Shown here: in pieces, positions 46,774-56,361 of the stretch
How positions within the stretch are numbered: the first letter of the stretch is position 1
Layout: each line of letters opens with the position of its first letter
From: Veillonellaceae bacterium SB90
GTDB taxonomy: Bacteria > Bacillota > Negativicutes > Selenomonadales > Selenomonadaceae
Reading direction: 5' to 3'
Length of the DNA: 64,000 bases
Assembly: GCA_902364065.1 (NCBI GenBank)
Contig: CABJCJ010000006.1
Span: 43,495-107,494 of the forward strand
The notes under the pieces: model-generated
What the model was told of the DNA's origin: nothing
Database searches by the model: none
The model's input: only the letters and a program-made list of their open reading frames with translations
Program-made: the position numbers and the translations under genes

Positions 46774-47550
46774 ATGATCTTCGACAGTCACAGCCATACG
46801 GCCTTCTCAGCTGACTCTGAGATGCGGGCGCAGGATGCTCTGAAGAACGCGCAGGAGCGCGGCGTCGGCATCGTCTTCACGGAGCATCTCGACCTCGACT
46901 ATCCGGGGGAGCTTGACTTTACCTTTGATCCGCATGCCTACTGGCAGGCATATGAGCCGCTGCGGGGCGAGGGCGTCCGCCTTGGCGTGGAGATCGGCAT
47001 GTGGGAGCAGACGCGAGAGCGCAGCGCAGCCTTTGCCAAAGAGGTGCCGTTCGATCTCGTCATCGGCGCCATCCATCTCGTCGACGGCGACGATATCTAC
47101 TACCCGGAATTCTATGCGGGCCGTCAGAAGGCGGAGGTCTACCATCGCTATTATGAACAGATGGCAGAAAATCTTCGCCGTCACGACTTTGTCGACGTGC
47201 TCGCGCATATCGACTACATCGCGCGCTATGCGCCGTACGATAATCCGGAAATCTCGTATGGAGATTTCCGCGAGGACATCGATGACGTGCTGCGCGCTGT
47301 CATCGAGACGGGAACGGTGCTCGAGCTCAACACGCGCCGCCTCGGCAGCCGCCGCGCACTCAAGGAACTCGTGCCCGTCTACCAGCGCTACCGGGAACTC
47401 GGCGGCCGCTATGTGACGGTGGGTTCCGATGCCCATACGGCCGATGCCGTCGCCTGCCATTTCCACACGGCGGAAGAGCTTGTGGACACGCTGGGGCTGC
47501 AGATTGTCACGTTCTGCAGCCGCCAGCTGGAATTCTGCCAGCAAAGCTGA
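46774..47550 (+). CDS. Histidinol-phosphatase (PHP family)
   Basis: A 258-residue PHP-domain phosphoesterase similar to HisK. Metal-ligand motifs are DSHSHTAFSADSEM, FTEHLDLDYPG, IGAIHLVDGDDIYYP and VGSDAHTADAVACHF. HisK dephosphorylates histidinol phosphate in histidine synthesis; no other his gene is in the window, so a different phosphoester substrate is possible. A strong terminator follows. Confidence 0.85.
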   Translation: MIFDSHSHTAFSADSEMRAQDALKNAQERGVGIVFTEHLDLDYPGELDFTFDPHAYWQAYEPLRGEGVRLGVEIGMWEQTRERSAAFAKEVPFDLVIGAIHLVDGDDIYYPEFYAGRQKAEVYHRYYEQMAENLRRHDFVDVLAHIDYIARYAPYDNPEISYGDFREDIDDVLRAVIETGTVLELNTRRLGSRRALKELVPVYQRYRELGGRYVTVGSDAHTADAVACHFHTAEELVDTLGLQIVTFCSRQLEFCQQS

Positions 47551-47574
47551 ACATCACTTGCAGCATTCTATTGC

Positions 47575-47632
47575 ATAGAGGTGCTGCGGCAACAGGCAAA
47601 ATACCTGCTGCCGCGGCACCTCTATTTTTTTT
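47575..47632 (+). terminator. Long intrinsic terminator after the phosphatase
   Basis: 17-bp stem with one G-T pair (47575-47591 with 47609-47625), followed by a T-run of eight. Confidence 0.94.
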
Positions 47633-47654
47633 GATGAATTGTTATTTTGACCTA

Positions 47655-47682
47655 TTGACATTTTGACCATTTGAGCTATAAT
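47655..47682 (+). promoter_or_regulatory. Sigma-A type promoter for hsp20
   Basis: TTGACA (47655-47660), 16 bp, TATAAT (47677-47682). No CIRCE element was seen. The leader to the start codon is about 130 bases and contains strong inverted repeats. Confidence 0.8.
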
Positions 47683-47817
47683 AAGAATTGTAAAGAGGAA
47701 AGGGAACCGCAAGGAACCCGGAACTCCACGATGAAAATGTTTCCAAAAAGTTCCCGGGCAGCGAGCACCGCTTCGGGTGTGCCGCTCAGGCAAGCTTGCA
47801 GAAAGGGGATTTTGATT

Positions 47818-48261
47818 ATGTTTGGTTTAGTTCCATTTGTATCCGGTAAAGATCTGGCAAGAGAAGAAAATGATTTCGACCGCCTGTTTGATGTCTTTGA
47901 CGAACCGTTCCTGACGAACTTCAAGGCACCGGATTTCAAGGTCGATGTCAAGGATAACGGCGACAGCTACGATCTCATGGCTGAGCTGCCGGGCCTCAAG
48001 AAAGAGAACATCTCCTTGAGTTATAAAGACAACTACCTCACCATTGCGACGAAGCAGGATGAGAATGAAGATAAAAAGGACGAGAAAGGCAATTATGTGC
48101 GCCGTGAACGCCGCACGAGTTCCATGAGCCGCTCCTTCTACATCGACAACATCGATGAGACGAAATGCCAGGCCGATTACAAGGATGGCGTCCTCTGTGT
48201 CCACATGCCGAAAAAGACGGAAGAATCCGCCGCAGGCCATACGATTGCCATCAATGGCTGA
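47818..48261 (+). CDS. Hsp20/alpha-crystallin small heat-shock protein
   Basis: A 147-residue ATP-independent holdase. The alpha-crystallin domain spans about residues 38-135 (FKVDVKDNGDSYDLMAELPG, KKENISLSYKDNYLTIATK), and ADYKDGVLCVHMPKK closes it. The C-terminal IxI anchor is AIN-type (HTIAING). The ATG at 47818 with AAAGGGG upstream is chosen; the frame is open upstream to 47671 but that part has no family similarity. Confidence 0.93.
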   Translation: MFGLVPFVSGKDLAREENDFDRLFDVFDEPFLTNFKAPDFKVDVKDNGDSYDLMAELPGLKKENISLSYKDNYLTIATKQDENEDKKDEKGNYVRRERRTSSMSRSFYIDNIDETKCQADYKDGVLCVHMPKKTEESAAGHTIAING

Positions 48262-48315
48262 TGCCGGCTTGAATACCATTACTTTAGCTTTCCCTCATAA
48301 CTCTCTCTAACGATA

Positions 48316-48356
48316 AAAAGAGCGGGGACCGCAGATCTTGCGGTCCCCGCTCTTTT
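48316..48356. terminator. Bidirectional terminator between hsp20 and the arsenite pump
   Basis: Perfect 18-bp inverted repeat (48316-48333 / 48339-48356) flanked by A-run and T-run, so it serves the converging genes on both strands. Confidence 0.93.
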
Positions 48357-48405
48357 GTACATAAGAGGAGGAGCGGGAGAGGCAGGGAACATGCCGTGTC
48401 CTTAC

Positions 48406-49455
48406 TCATGGCCTTGGAAAATGGTCCCGGGTAAGGTTGGCCAGTCGCACGAGCGTCAGCATGACGGGAACTTCCGTGAGCACGCCGACGGTTGTCGCGA
48501 GTGCAGCGGGACTTGTCACACCGAACAGGGCAATCGCTACGGCCACGGCCAGCTCAAAGAAATTCGACGCACCGATGAACCCGGCCGGTGCCGCGATGGA
48601 AAAGGGCAGGCGCAGCAGACAGCAGGCGCCGTAGGTCAGGCCGAAAATCAGGAACGTCTGCAGGATCAGTGGCACGGCAATCAGCAGGATGTGCAGCGGA
48701 TTCTCAAGAATGATTTGGGCTTGTGAGCTGAAGATGATGACGAGTGTGAGCAGGAGGCCTGCCGTCGTGATGCCGTCAAAGGAATGAACGAATTCCTGTT
48801 CGAAATAAGCAAGGCCTTTTTTCCGCACGACGAAGAGGCGCGTGGCAACGCCTGCGGCGAGCGGAATGACGACGAACAGGAAGATACTCAGGAAGAGCAC
48901 ATCGTACGGGACGCTGACATGTGAGACGCCCAGCAGGAATTTGACGATGGGCACGAAGGCCACGAGAATGATGAGGTCATTCGTGGCGACCTGGACAACC
49001 GTATAGGCCGGATTGCCGCGTGTCAGCGTGCTCCAGACAAAGACCATGGCCGTGCAGGGCGCGGCTCCCAAAAGGACGGCTCCTGCCAGATAGGAGGTCG
49101 CAAGATCTGCGGGCAGGAGCGGACGGAACAGGACGAAGAAGAACGCATACGCGAGTGCATACATCGTGAATGGCTTGATGAGCCAGTTGGCAATCCAGGT
49201 GACGAAGAGCCCCTTCGGTGCCCGGCCGACCGCACGGATGCTCTCAAAATCGACCTTGATCATCATGGGGTAGATCATCAGCCAGATCAGGATGGCGATG
49301 GGGATGGAAATGCCGTCAATCTCCATCTTCCCGAGGGCGGCGGGAATGGCCGGCAGGAAATGGCCGATGGCGACACCGGCAAGCATGCAGAGCAGTACCC
49401 AGACTGTCAGGTACCGCTGGAAGAAATTGATGGGACTGCTGTTTTGCGAACGCAT
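48406..49455 (-). CDS. ACR3-family arsenite efflux transporter
   Basis: A 349-residue, ten-span carrier expelling arsenite using the ion gradient. The essential Cys lies in LLGAAPCTAMVFVWS, and GASNFFELAVAVAIALFG is the second family block. It is preceded by arsR 66 bases upstream on the same strand, giving an arsR-ACR3 unit. No arsC reductase is next to it, so arsenate resistance would need a reductase elsewhere. Confidence 0.94.
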   Translation of the reverse strand: MRSQNSSPINFFQRYLTVWVLLCMLAGVAIGHFLPAIPAALGKMEIDGISIPIAILIWLMIYPMMIKVDFESIRAVGRAPKGLFVTWIANWLIKPFTMYALAYAFFFVLFRPLLPADLATSYLAGAVLLGAAPCTAMVFVWSTLTRGNPAYTVVQVATNDLIILVAFVPIVKFLLGVSHVSVPYDVLFLSIFLFVVIPLAAGVATRLFVVRKKGLAYFEQEFVHSFDGITTAGLLLTLVIIFSSQAQIILENPLHILLIAVPLILQTFLIFGLTYGACCLLRLPFSIAAPAGFIGASNFFELAVAVAIALFGVTSPAALATTVGVLTEVPVMLTLVRLANLTRDHFPRP

Positions 49456-49521
49456 GGCAAAAGACTCCTTATAAATAGACAGATTGAAATATATGAATTA
49501 AAAAGGGATAAAACCAGGAGC

Positions 49522-49836
49522 TCAGTCCTGGCAGCGGCAGTTTTTTCCGGGGACAGTTGCCGATACGTGCTGCAGCTCTGAGAGCCAGCTGGAAATTTCC
49601 TTTATGGTATCGGCCTGCAGCGTATAATAGACCCATTTGCCGTCCTTGCGGCTCCGGACCAGACTGGCATCACAGAGAATCTTCATGTGATGGGAGAGCG
49701 TGGGCTGGGAGAGATTGAGATTCTCAAGCAGGACACAGGCACATTGCTCCCCCTGCTGCAACAGCTGCAGGATATGCAGACGGTTGGTATCGCCCAGGGC
49801 TTTGAATACCTTTACGCGTTGTGCGGATGATATCAT
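49522..49836 (-). CDS. arsR: ArsR-family metalloregulator
   Basis: A 104-residue winged-helix repressor. Cys32 and Cys34 sit in EQCACVLLENL, the ELCVC-type arsenite site of the alpha-3 helix, and the recognition helix is LSQPTLSHHMKIL. Two more Cys (100, 102) lie at the C-terminus and could contribute to metal binding. It should derepress itself and the pump on arsenite binding. GAAAGGAAG lies upstream of the ATG. Confidence 0.92.
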   Translation of the reverse strand: MISSAQRVKVFKALGDTNRLHILQLLQQGEQCACVLLENLNLSQPTLSHHMKILCDASLVRSRKDGKWVYYTLQADTIKEISSWLSELQHVSATVPGKNCRCQD

Positions 49837-49873
49837 GTTGTATCTTCCTTTCCTTCATCGATCTCTTGTTTTC

Positions 49874-49902
49874 ATTATAGATAATACATTTACATACGTC
49901 AA
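49874..49902 (-). promoter_or_regulatory. Promoter of the arsR-ACR3 unit
   Basis: On the - strand TTGACG (49897-49902) and TATAAT (49874-49879) with a 17-bp spacer. The ArsR operator probably overlaps it, but no symmetric site was identified. Confidence 0.72.
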
Positions 49903-50009
49903 TATATAAGAGAGAATGATGGCACTGATGTGGTATTTCATATGAATACATAAATATTAATTATAATTAAGAAGATGATTATAACATAAAATTTGCATTA
50001 TATTTTGCT

Positions 50010-50078
50010 TTGACAGTTGATAATGAGTTTCTGTTTTGATAATATGGTAGAAAAGAAAATGGATGGTAATGAGTATCA
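50010..50078 (+). promoter_or_regulatory. Candidate Fur-regulated promoter region
   Basis: A good Fur box at 50064-50078 (TGGTAATGAGTATCA, 12 of 14 to TGATAATnATTATCA), a weaker one at 50018-50032 (TGATAATGAGTTTCT) and another TGATAAT half at 50037-50043. A TTGACA at 50010-50015 could be the -35, but the -10 is unclear. The region 49837-50107 otherwise holds no gene and is AT-rich. Confidence 0.6.
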
Positions 50079-50107
50079 ATTGTGAAAAAGAGAGGGAAAG
50101 ACACATT

Positions 50108-52333
50108 ATGAAAAAGAGATTCATCCAACGTCAAATCGCGTTGGCCGTAGTAGGCGGCTGTCTGTTTGCACCGTTTTCGATGCATTCTGCTTTAGCGGCC
50201 GATGAAGCAGTCTATGATTCTGGTGCGGTTGATATCTATGCCGCCAAGGATGCCGAACCGGCGCCAGCGGTGGAAGAGAAGGCAGCTCCCGAAGCACCTT
50301 GTGTGGAACCGGTAGCAGAACCGGAGCAGCCGACTGAGAATGCCTATGCAGGCGGTCAGGTGGCCAAGAATGTTGACCTTGGCATCCTGGGGGATAAGCC
50401 GGCACTTGATGCGCCGTTCAGCATCACGGGGTATACGGAGCAGACCATTGAGAACAAACAAGTCACGCAGGTGGCAGACCTCATCGCCAATGATCCATCC
50501 ATCAGCAATCAGACGCTGTCGGGCGTTTCGAGCGCCTGGAATATCCGCGGCTTCAAGGCGCAGCAGCAGGATGTCCAGCTCAATGGTCTTTACGGTGTGG
50601 CGCCGCGCTTCTACGGCGGCATCGAAGGCGTCGAGCGCGTCGATGTGCTCAAGGGACCGAGTGTCCTTCTGGCCGGTATCGCACCGAACGGCTCGCTGGG
50701 CGGCACGGTCAACTACGTCACGAAGCGAGCAGATCAGGAACCGCTGACGCGCCTGACTCTCTCATTCGGCGACGGCACGATCTTTACGCAGCACCTCGAT
50801 ATCGGCCGCCGCACGGACGATGGCAAGGCTGGCCTGCGCATCAACATCCTCAACCGCAATGGTGAATCTTCCCTCGACGAGCACAATCGCACTTCATCCA
50901 TCACGATTGGCACCGATTACAAGACGGACCGCTGGCGCACGAGCTTCGATTTCGGCTCGGTCTACAACAAGGTTTCCGATCAGCAGTATCAGCTGACGAT
51001 CGGTGCCGGTGCCCTCAAGACGATGAACAACATGTTCCGCGTGCCGCGCGATACGAAATTCGGCGCGGATGGCGGCTATCGCTCCATCCATGAAAATTAC
51101 GGCATGATCCACAGTGAATACGACCTGAACAAGGATTGGACGGCGTATTTCTCGTATGGCCTGCGCAATACGAAGATGGAGTACTTCTACAACAATTTCA
51201 AGCTGTCGGATGCCCTGGGCAATGCTACGATGCAGTACAATTACAACAATCAGGCCAACAAAGCGGATTCCGGCGAAGTCGGCGTGCGCGGCAAAGTCTT
51301 TACGGGTGACTGGAAGCATGAGCTGACGCTCTCGGCCAACCGCATCCACTACACCCGCTACATGAATAACCGCAAGGTGGGGTCGTCACTCAAGACGAAC
51401 CTCTGGAACATTGATTTCCAGACGCCGGAAAACCCGTATTCCTGGTCTGAGCCGAAAAATGATGAGAATACCTTCACGGGCATGGCCATCTCCGATATCA
51501 TCTCATCGCCGAACGAGAAATGGCAGCTCATCATGGGTGCCCGCGAGCAGAATGTCAAGGTCGATACGTACAATACGAAGACCGGTGCCGTCAAAACGCA
51601 TTACGATGAATCCGTCTTTACGCCGGCCTTTGCCGCCGTCTACAAGCCGCGCAAGAATGTCTCGCTCTATGCCAACTACATGCAGGGCCTCGATGCCGGT
51701 GATTCCGTCGTCTCGGATACGACGGCCAAGAACTACGGCGAAGCCTTTGCACCGTTCAAGACGAAGCAGTATGAGGTCGGCGTCAAATACGACTTCGGCA
51801 AATGGGCAACGACACTCGCCGGTTTCGATATCCAGTCGCCGACGCTGATCAGTGACGGTGCCGGTTATTACTCCCCGAGCGGCGAGATCCGTCATCGCGG
51901 CATTGAGTGGAATGTCTACGGTGAGCCGCATCAGGGCACGCGCATCATGGGTGGCATCATGTTCCTCGATGCGAAATACCGCAATACGCAGGACGGCCAG
52001 TACGACGGCAACCGCGTGGCCGCAACCTCGCGCTGGAATGCCGTATTCGGTCTCGAGCAGGACATCCCGTCAGTGCCGGGTCTGACGCTCACGACGAATC
52101 TCACGTACAACAGCGATGCCTATACGAACGAGAGCAACAGCTTCCGCGTTTCGCCATGGGCTACCTGGGACATGGGTGCCCGCTACAAATTCAAGGCCGG
52201 CCACATCCCCATGACGCTGCGCGGTGATGTCTACAACATCACGAACCGCAATTACTGGCGTGCACTCATCAATGACGGCGTCTTCCTCGGCAAGTCGAGG
52301 ACGTTCATGCTGTCGCTGAGTGCCGATTTCTGA
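50108..52333 (+). CDS. TonB-dependent siderophore receptor
   Basis: A 741-residue outer-membrane receptor. A signal peptide ends near SALAADEA, then a Pro/Glu/Ala-rich linker (about 35-90) precedes the plug domain (about 100-210; VADLIANDPSISNQTLSG, NIRGFKAQQQDVQLNGLYG, ERVDVLKGPSVLLAG). The remainder is the 22-strand barrel, ending in LSLSADF. The plug motifs are those of the ferrichrome/pyoverdine-type class; the exact siderophore is unknown. The ATG at 50108 is chosen for the signal peptide. Confidence 0.93.
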   Translation: MKKRFIQRQIALAVVGGCLFAPFSMHSALAADEAVYDSGAVDIYAAKDAEPAPAVEEKAAPEAPCVEPVAEPEQPTENAYAGGQVAKNVDLGILGDKPALDAPFSITGYTEQTIENKQVTQVADLIANDPSISNQTLSGVSSAWNIRGFKAQQQDVQLNGLYGVAPRFYGGIEGVERVDVLKGPSVLLAGIAPNGSLGGTVNYVTKRADQEPLTRLTLSFGDGTIFTQHLDIGRRTDDGKAGLRINILNRNGESSLDEHNRTSSITIGTDYKTDRWRTSFDFGSVYNKVSDQQYQLTIGAGALKTMNNMFRVPRDTKFGADGGYRSIHENYGMIHSEYDLNKDWTAYFSYGLRNTKMEYFYNNFKLSDALGNATMQYNYNNQANKADSGEVGVRGKVFTGDWKHELTLSANRIHYTRYMNNRKVGSSLKTNLWNIDFQTPENPYSWSEPKNDENTFTGMAISDIISSPNEKWQLIMGAREQNVKVDTYNTKTGAVKTHYDESVFTPAFAAVYKPRKNVSLYANYMQGLDAGDSVVSDTTAKNYGEAFAPFKTKQYEVGVKYDFGKWATTLAGFDIQSPTLISDGAGYYSPSGEIRHRGIEWNVYGEPHQGTRIMGGIMFLDAKYRNTQDGQYDGNRVAATSRWNAVFGLEQDIPSVPGLTLTTNLTYNSDAYTNESNSFRVSPWATWDMGARYKFKAGHIPMTLRGDVYNITNRNYWRALINDGVFLGKSRTFMLSLSADF

Positions 52334-52350
52334 ATGGGAAGGGGTATATC

Positions 52351-53364
52351 TTGCAAGCGAGACTGATTTCAACGAGATATTGTGCACTCTTTGCGGTCTG
52401 TTCGGTTGTTCTCTTCCTCGGACTTTCTCTCTTTTTCCTGACGATCGGCATACAGGATATCCCGCTGCGGGATATTCTGTATGCTTTTACGGCGGCCGAT
52501 CCCTCGGATGTGCAGGGGCTCATCGTGCGCACGCTGCGCTTTCCGCGCCTGCTGGCAGCCATCGTCTGCGGTGTGAGCTTTGCGGTGGCAGGCGCCCTGA
52601 TGCAGGGCGTCACCAACAATCCGCTGGCAAGCCCGTCCGTCCTGGGCATCAATGCGGGGGCGAGCTTCGGGCTGGCCGTGGCGATGATCGCCTGGCCGCT
52701 GGCATCGTTCCAGGCCACAATCCTCTGCGCGTTTGCCGGTGCGGCGCTGGCGACGGCCCTCATCCTGCTTCTGGCCTCCGCTCGCCAGGGCAAGGTATCG
52801 CCTGTCTTCATCGCCCTGTCTGGTACGGCCGTCAGCGCCGTCTTTCTCGCGGTCACGCAAGTGCTCGTCGTCTACTTCGATGTGGCGCAGGAACTCAGTT
52901 ATTGGACAGCAGGCGGTATCTCCGGCATCAAGCTGCCGGCAATCCTTTCCGTCCTGCCCTGGACCGCTGTTGGTCTTTTGACGGCGCTCTCGATCTCGCG
53001 CTCCATCACGCTTTTGTCCTTCGGTGAGGAAATGGCCATCGGCCTCGGCGGCAGGATCCCGCGCATCCGCGTGCTCGCGGGACTTTCCGTGCTGCTGCTG
53101 GCCGGTTCCGCCGTAGCGGTGGCCGGTCCCGTCGGTTTTGTCGGCCTCGTCGTCCCACATATCGTGCGGCGGCTGGTGGGCATCGATTACCGTCTGGTCA
53201 TTCCGTTTTCAGCTGTGCTCGGCGCCAATCTCGTCATGATTGCCGATATCCTGGCACGCATGGTGGCGCCTCCGTTTGAGACGCCGCCCGGTGCCGTGAC
53301 AGCTGTCGTCGGCGTGCCGTTTTTCCTGTACCTGGCCAACCGGAAGGAGGTGCGCCGCGGATGA
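52351..53364 (+). CDS. Iron-siderophore ABC transporter permease (FecCD family)
   Basis: A 337-residue permease with about ten spans. LRFPRLLAAIVCGVSFAVAG and GVTNNPLASPSVLGINAGAS are the BtuC/FecCD hallmarks, with VGFVGLVVPHIVRRLVGIDY near the end. It starts at TTG 52351, with GGGAAGGGG upstream. It overlaps the next permease by four bases. Confidence 0.94.
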   Translation: MQARLISTRYCALFAVCSVVLFLGLSLFFLTIGIQDIPLRDILYAFTAADPSDVQGLIVRTLRFPRLLAAIVCGVSFAVAGALMQGVTNNPLASPSVLGINAGASFGLAVAMIAWPLASFQATILCAFAGAALATALILLLASARQGKVSPVFIALSGTAVSAVFLAVTQVLVVYFDVAQELSYWTAGGISGIKLPAILSVLPWTAVGLLTALSISRSITLLSFGEEMAIGLGGRIPRIRVLAGLSVLLLAGSAVAVAGPVGFVGLVVPHIVRRLVGIDYRLVIPFSAVLGANLVMIADILARMVAPPFETPPGAVTAVVGVPFFLYLANRKEVRRG

Positions 53365-54365
53365 AATCCACCCTGCGTTATCCCGCACTGCTCACCGTGC
53401 TGGTCCTATTCCTGGCGGTACTGTTCTTCTGGCATCTTTCTTTGGGGTATCACTATCTGTCAAAGGAACAGCTGGCTTCCATCCTGATTTTTGGAGGCAC
53501 GCCGCAGGAGATGCTGACGGTTTACGATTTCCGCATGGTGCGCTCCCTGCTGGCCGTGCTCATCGGCATGGGGCTGGCCATTTCCGGCGCCATCTTCCAG
53601 ACCGTCTCCAAGAATGAGCTCGCGAGCCCGAGCCTTTTGGGCGTCAATGCCGGCGCCGGGCTCATGGTCATGCTGCTCATCTACATGACGGATGCAGCCA
53701 AGGGCCTTGAAATCTGGGAGCAGCCGCTGGCCGCGGTAATCGGCGGCGCGCTGGCGGCACTGACCATTTACCGCCTGACGTACCGCAGCGGGCATATGAC
53801 CTCGACGTACACGCTGGTGCTCAACGGCATTGCCGTGACCGCCGGGCTCCACGCCCTGCAGATCCTCTGCCTCGTCGGCCTGGATTTGACGAAATTCCAT
53901 CAGGTCAATACGTGGCTGATCGGCAGCATCTTCGGCAACAGCTGGAGTCAGGTCACGGTGCTCCTGGTGATTGTCTGCCTTTTCCTCGCATTCTTCTTTG
54001 CCAGCCATGAGACGCTCGACATCCTGTCGCTCAAGGAAGAAACGGTCATCGGCCTCGGTATTCCCATCAACCGGGCGCGTTTTCTCTACCTGATGGCGGC
54101 CGTGGTGCTCGCTGCCGCCTGTGTGGCTGTAGCCGGCAGCATCGGCTTCATCGGGCTCATCTGCCCGCATATCGCCCGTCGCCTTGTGGGTGTCATGCAT
54201 CGGCGCTTCCTGCCGGTGACGGCACTTTTGGGCGGCATCCTGCTCGTCCTGTCCGATGGCGTCGCGCGCGTCGTGATCGCACCGGACGAGATGCTCGTGG
54301 GCCTCATCGTTTCGCTGATCGGCGCGCCGTATTTCCTCTATATCTTGGCGCGCAGCAGAGGCTGA
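53361..54365 (+). CDS. Iron-siderophore ABC transporter permease (FecCD family), second subunit
   Basis: A 334-residue partner of the preceding permease with the same fold: MVRSLLAVLIGMGLAISGAI, TVSKNELASPSLLGVNAGAG and GFIGLICPHIARRLVG. The pair probably forms a heterodimer. ATGA overlap with the upstream gene points to translational coupling. Confidence 0.94.
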   Translation: MKSTLRYPALLTVLVLFLAVLFFWHLSLGYHYLSKEQLASILIFGGTPQEMLTVYDFRMVRSLLAVLIGMGLAISGAIFQTVSKNELASPSLLGVNAGAGLMVMLLIYMTDAAKGLEIWEQPLAAVIGGALAALTIYRLTYRSGHMTSTYTLVLNGIAVTAGLHALQILCLVGLDLTKFHQVNTWLIGSIFGNSWSQVTVLLVIVCLFLAFFFASHETLDILSLKEETVIGLGIPINRARFLYLMAAVVLAAACVAVAGSIGFIGLICPHIARRLVGVMHRRFLPVTALLGGILLVLSDGVARVVIAPDEMLVGLIVSLIGAPYFLYILARSRG

Positions 54366-54413
54366 TGCAGCCGCAAACGCTCAGACAGCCTCAGAAAGGA
54401 AGGTTACAGATAC

Positions 54414-55220
54414 ATGGAGCTTGAAGCCCATAATCTCAGGGCCGGTTATGAGAATGCCGTCATCATTGAACGGATGAATCTCAAGATCCAGGCTCACCGC
54501 GTGACAGCACTGATCGGTGCCAACGGCTGCGGCAAATCGACTCTTCTCAAGACGATCTGCCGCATCCAGCCGGCACTGGGCGGCGAGGTCCTCCTGGATG
54601 GCAGGCCCATTCACGATGAAGACAGCCGCACGCTCGCGCGGAAACTCGCCATCCTGCCGCAGAACCCGACGGCCCCTTCCGGGCTAACGGTACGCGAGCT
54701 CGTCAATTATGGACGGGCACCGTACCGCCCGCGCTTTTTTGCCCGCACGACGAAGAAGGACCGCGAGATGGTGGAGTGGGCACTTGCGGAAACCGACATG
54801 ATGGAATTTGCCGACCGTCCCGTGGAAGCCCTGTCGGGCGGCCAGCGTCAGCGTGCCTGGATCGCCATGACCATTGCGCAGGATACGGAAATCCTGTTCC
54901 TTGACGAACCGACGAGTTTCCTCGATGTGGCACATCAGCTCGACGTGCTGACGCTCGTGCGCCACCTCAACCAGGCGTACGGCAAGACCATCGTCATGGT
55001 CATTCACGAACTCAACGAGGCTGCCCGCTTTGCCGACCATCTGCTGGCGATGAAGAAGGGGCAGCTGCTTTACGAAGGAGCGCCGGCGGAAATCTTCACG
55101 CAGGATATGCTGCGCACGGTCTTTGGCATCGATGCGGAAATCCTGCGCGATCCGCGCTCCGGCAGCCCGTATTGCATTCCCTACGTGCAGCGGGAGAGAA
55201 AGGAGCCACAGCATGCGTAA
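54414..55220 (+). CDS. Iron-siderophore ABC transporter ATP-binding protein
   Basis: A 268-residue FecE/FepC-type ATPase. Walker A GANGCGKSTLLKT, signature LSGGQRQRAWIAM and Walker B ILFLDEPTSFLD, followed by the H-loop VMVIHELNEAARFAD. GAAAGGAAGG precedes the ATG. Its end overlaps the binding-protein gene by eight bases. Confidence 0.95.
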   Translation: MELEAHNLRAGYENAVIIERMNLKIQAHRVTALIGANGCGKSTLLKTICRIQPALGGEVLLDGRPIHDEDSRTLARKLAILPQNPTAPSGLTVRELVNYGRAPYRPRFFARTTKKDREMVEWALAETDMMEFADRPVEALSGGQRQRAWIAMTIAQDTEILFLDEPTSFLDVAHQLDVLTLVRHLNQAYGKTIVMVIHELNEAARFADHLLAMKKGQLLYEGAPAEIFTQDMLRTVFGIDAEILRDPRSGSPYCIPYVQRERKEPQHA

Positions 55221-56310
55221 GCGGCCGTACGCCATTCTTCTCGTGCTTTTTGTGCTGTTGTCCGCCGTTTGCCTGGCAGGCTGCGGCGCACAACAGGCAG
55301 CACCCAAGAAAAGCACGGCGCTCTTTGACCCTGCCGTGCCGCGCGAGGATACGCCCGAAGCGATTGACGCGGAACTTACGGCCCGTTTCCAATCCATACA
55401 GAAAAAAGCGCGCAAGAAATTCACGGAGGAGGACGGCCATAAGATCCTGATGCATAAATACGGGCAGACCATGCTGCCGGATCACCCGCAGCGCATTGCC
55501 GTGGTAGGGCTGGAGGATACAGCCGTTTCCATGCATCTGCCCATCGTCGCCGCGCATGTCGTATCTACGTCGTATCTCTATCCCTTCATGAAGGATATGG
55601 ACCTTGCGAATATCCATATCAACCCGGATACGCGCACGGTCAACCTTGAAGAGGTCCAGGACGTCCATCCGGACCTCATCCTGCTTCGTGACAGCTATGA
55701 CAAGAATACGTATCTGGCACTCTCGAAAATTGCGCCGGTGGCGCCGCTTGACCTGCAGGATGAGGAAGTGACGGAGCTGGCCATGGCAGAAGCCGTGGGC
55801 CGGCCGGAGCTCGGCGAGAGCCGCCTGCTCTCGTACTATGCCACGGTCAGGCAGGCCCGTCTGGCCATCAAGCAGCAAATCGGCAATCAGACGGTGGCAC
55901 TGCTGCGCGTCCTGCAGAAGGAAATCCGTCTTTATCCCTACTCGGCCAATGCAACCAACCGCTTCATGTACGAGCTGTTGAATCTGCGCCCGCCGGACAT
56001 GGTCGTGGCGCTCGATGCAAACAAGAACAACATGGTGCTTTCCATGGAGTCCCTGCCGGACCTCGACGCCGATTATCTCGTGCTTTCCAGCGGGTACGGC
56101 GCGGGTGCGGCGGGCAATCAGGAGGCTGCCGCGAAGCGCTATGCTGCTTTGCGTGAGGACCCGCTCTGGCAGACACTGCCCGCCGTGCGCAAGGGCCATC
56201 TGCTCGAAGTCAATTCCGTCGTCTGGAATGCGCATGGCCTCATCGCCAAGGAACTGGCCATCGAGGACCTCGTGAACTGGCTGGGGCATGGGGCCGCAGC
56301 AGACCGATGA
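55213..56310 (+). CDS. Iron-siderophore ABC transporter binding lipoprotein
   Basis: A 365-residue lipoprotein with lipobox LAGC near residue 24 and a FepB/BtuF-type fold: QRIAVVGLEDTAVSMHLPIV, EVQDVHPDLILLRDSYDKN and LPAVRKGHLLEVNSVVWNAHG near the C-terminus. It is more divergent than the other subunits but the order permease-permease-ATPase-binding protein fixes the role. The ATG at 55213 with AAAGGAG upstream is chosen over an in-frame start at 55123. Confidence 0.85.
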   Translation: MRKRPYAILLVLFVLLSAVCLAGCGAQQAAPKKSTALFDPAVPREDTPEAIDAELTARFQSIQKKARKKFTEEDGHKILMHKYGQTMLPDHPQRIAVVGLEDTAVSMHLPIVAAHVVSTSYLYPFMKDMDLANIHINPDTRTVNLEEVQDVHPDLILLRDSYDKNTYLALSKIAPVAPLDLQDEEVTELAMAEAVGRPELGESRLLSYYATVRQARLAIKQQIGNQTVALLRVLQKEIRLYPYSANATNRFMYELLNLRPPDMVVALDANKNNMVLSMESLPDLDADYLVLSSGYGAGAAGNQEAAAKRYAALREDPLWQTLPAVRKGHLLEVNSVVWNAHGLIAKELAIEDLVNWLGHGAAADR

Positions 56311-56361
56311 CAAGCATATCTCTATTCGTGAATATACGTGAACACAGGAGGAAAAAACATT

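Noticed and set aside
47671..47817. N-terminal extension of Hsp20 in the same open frame
   Set aside because: It begins within the promoter region, has no crystallin similarity, and a good ribosome-binding site supports ATG 47818.
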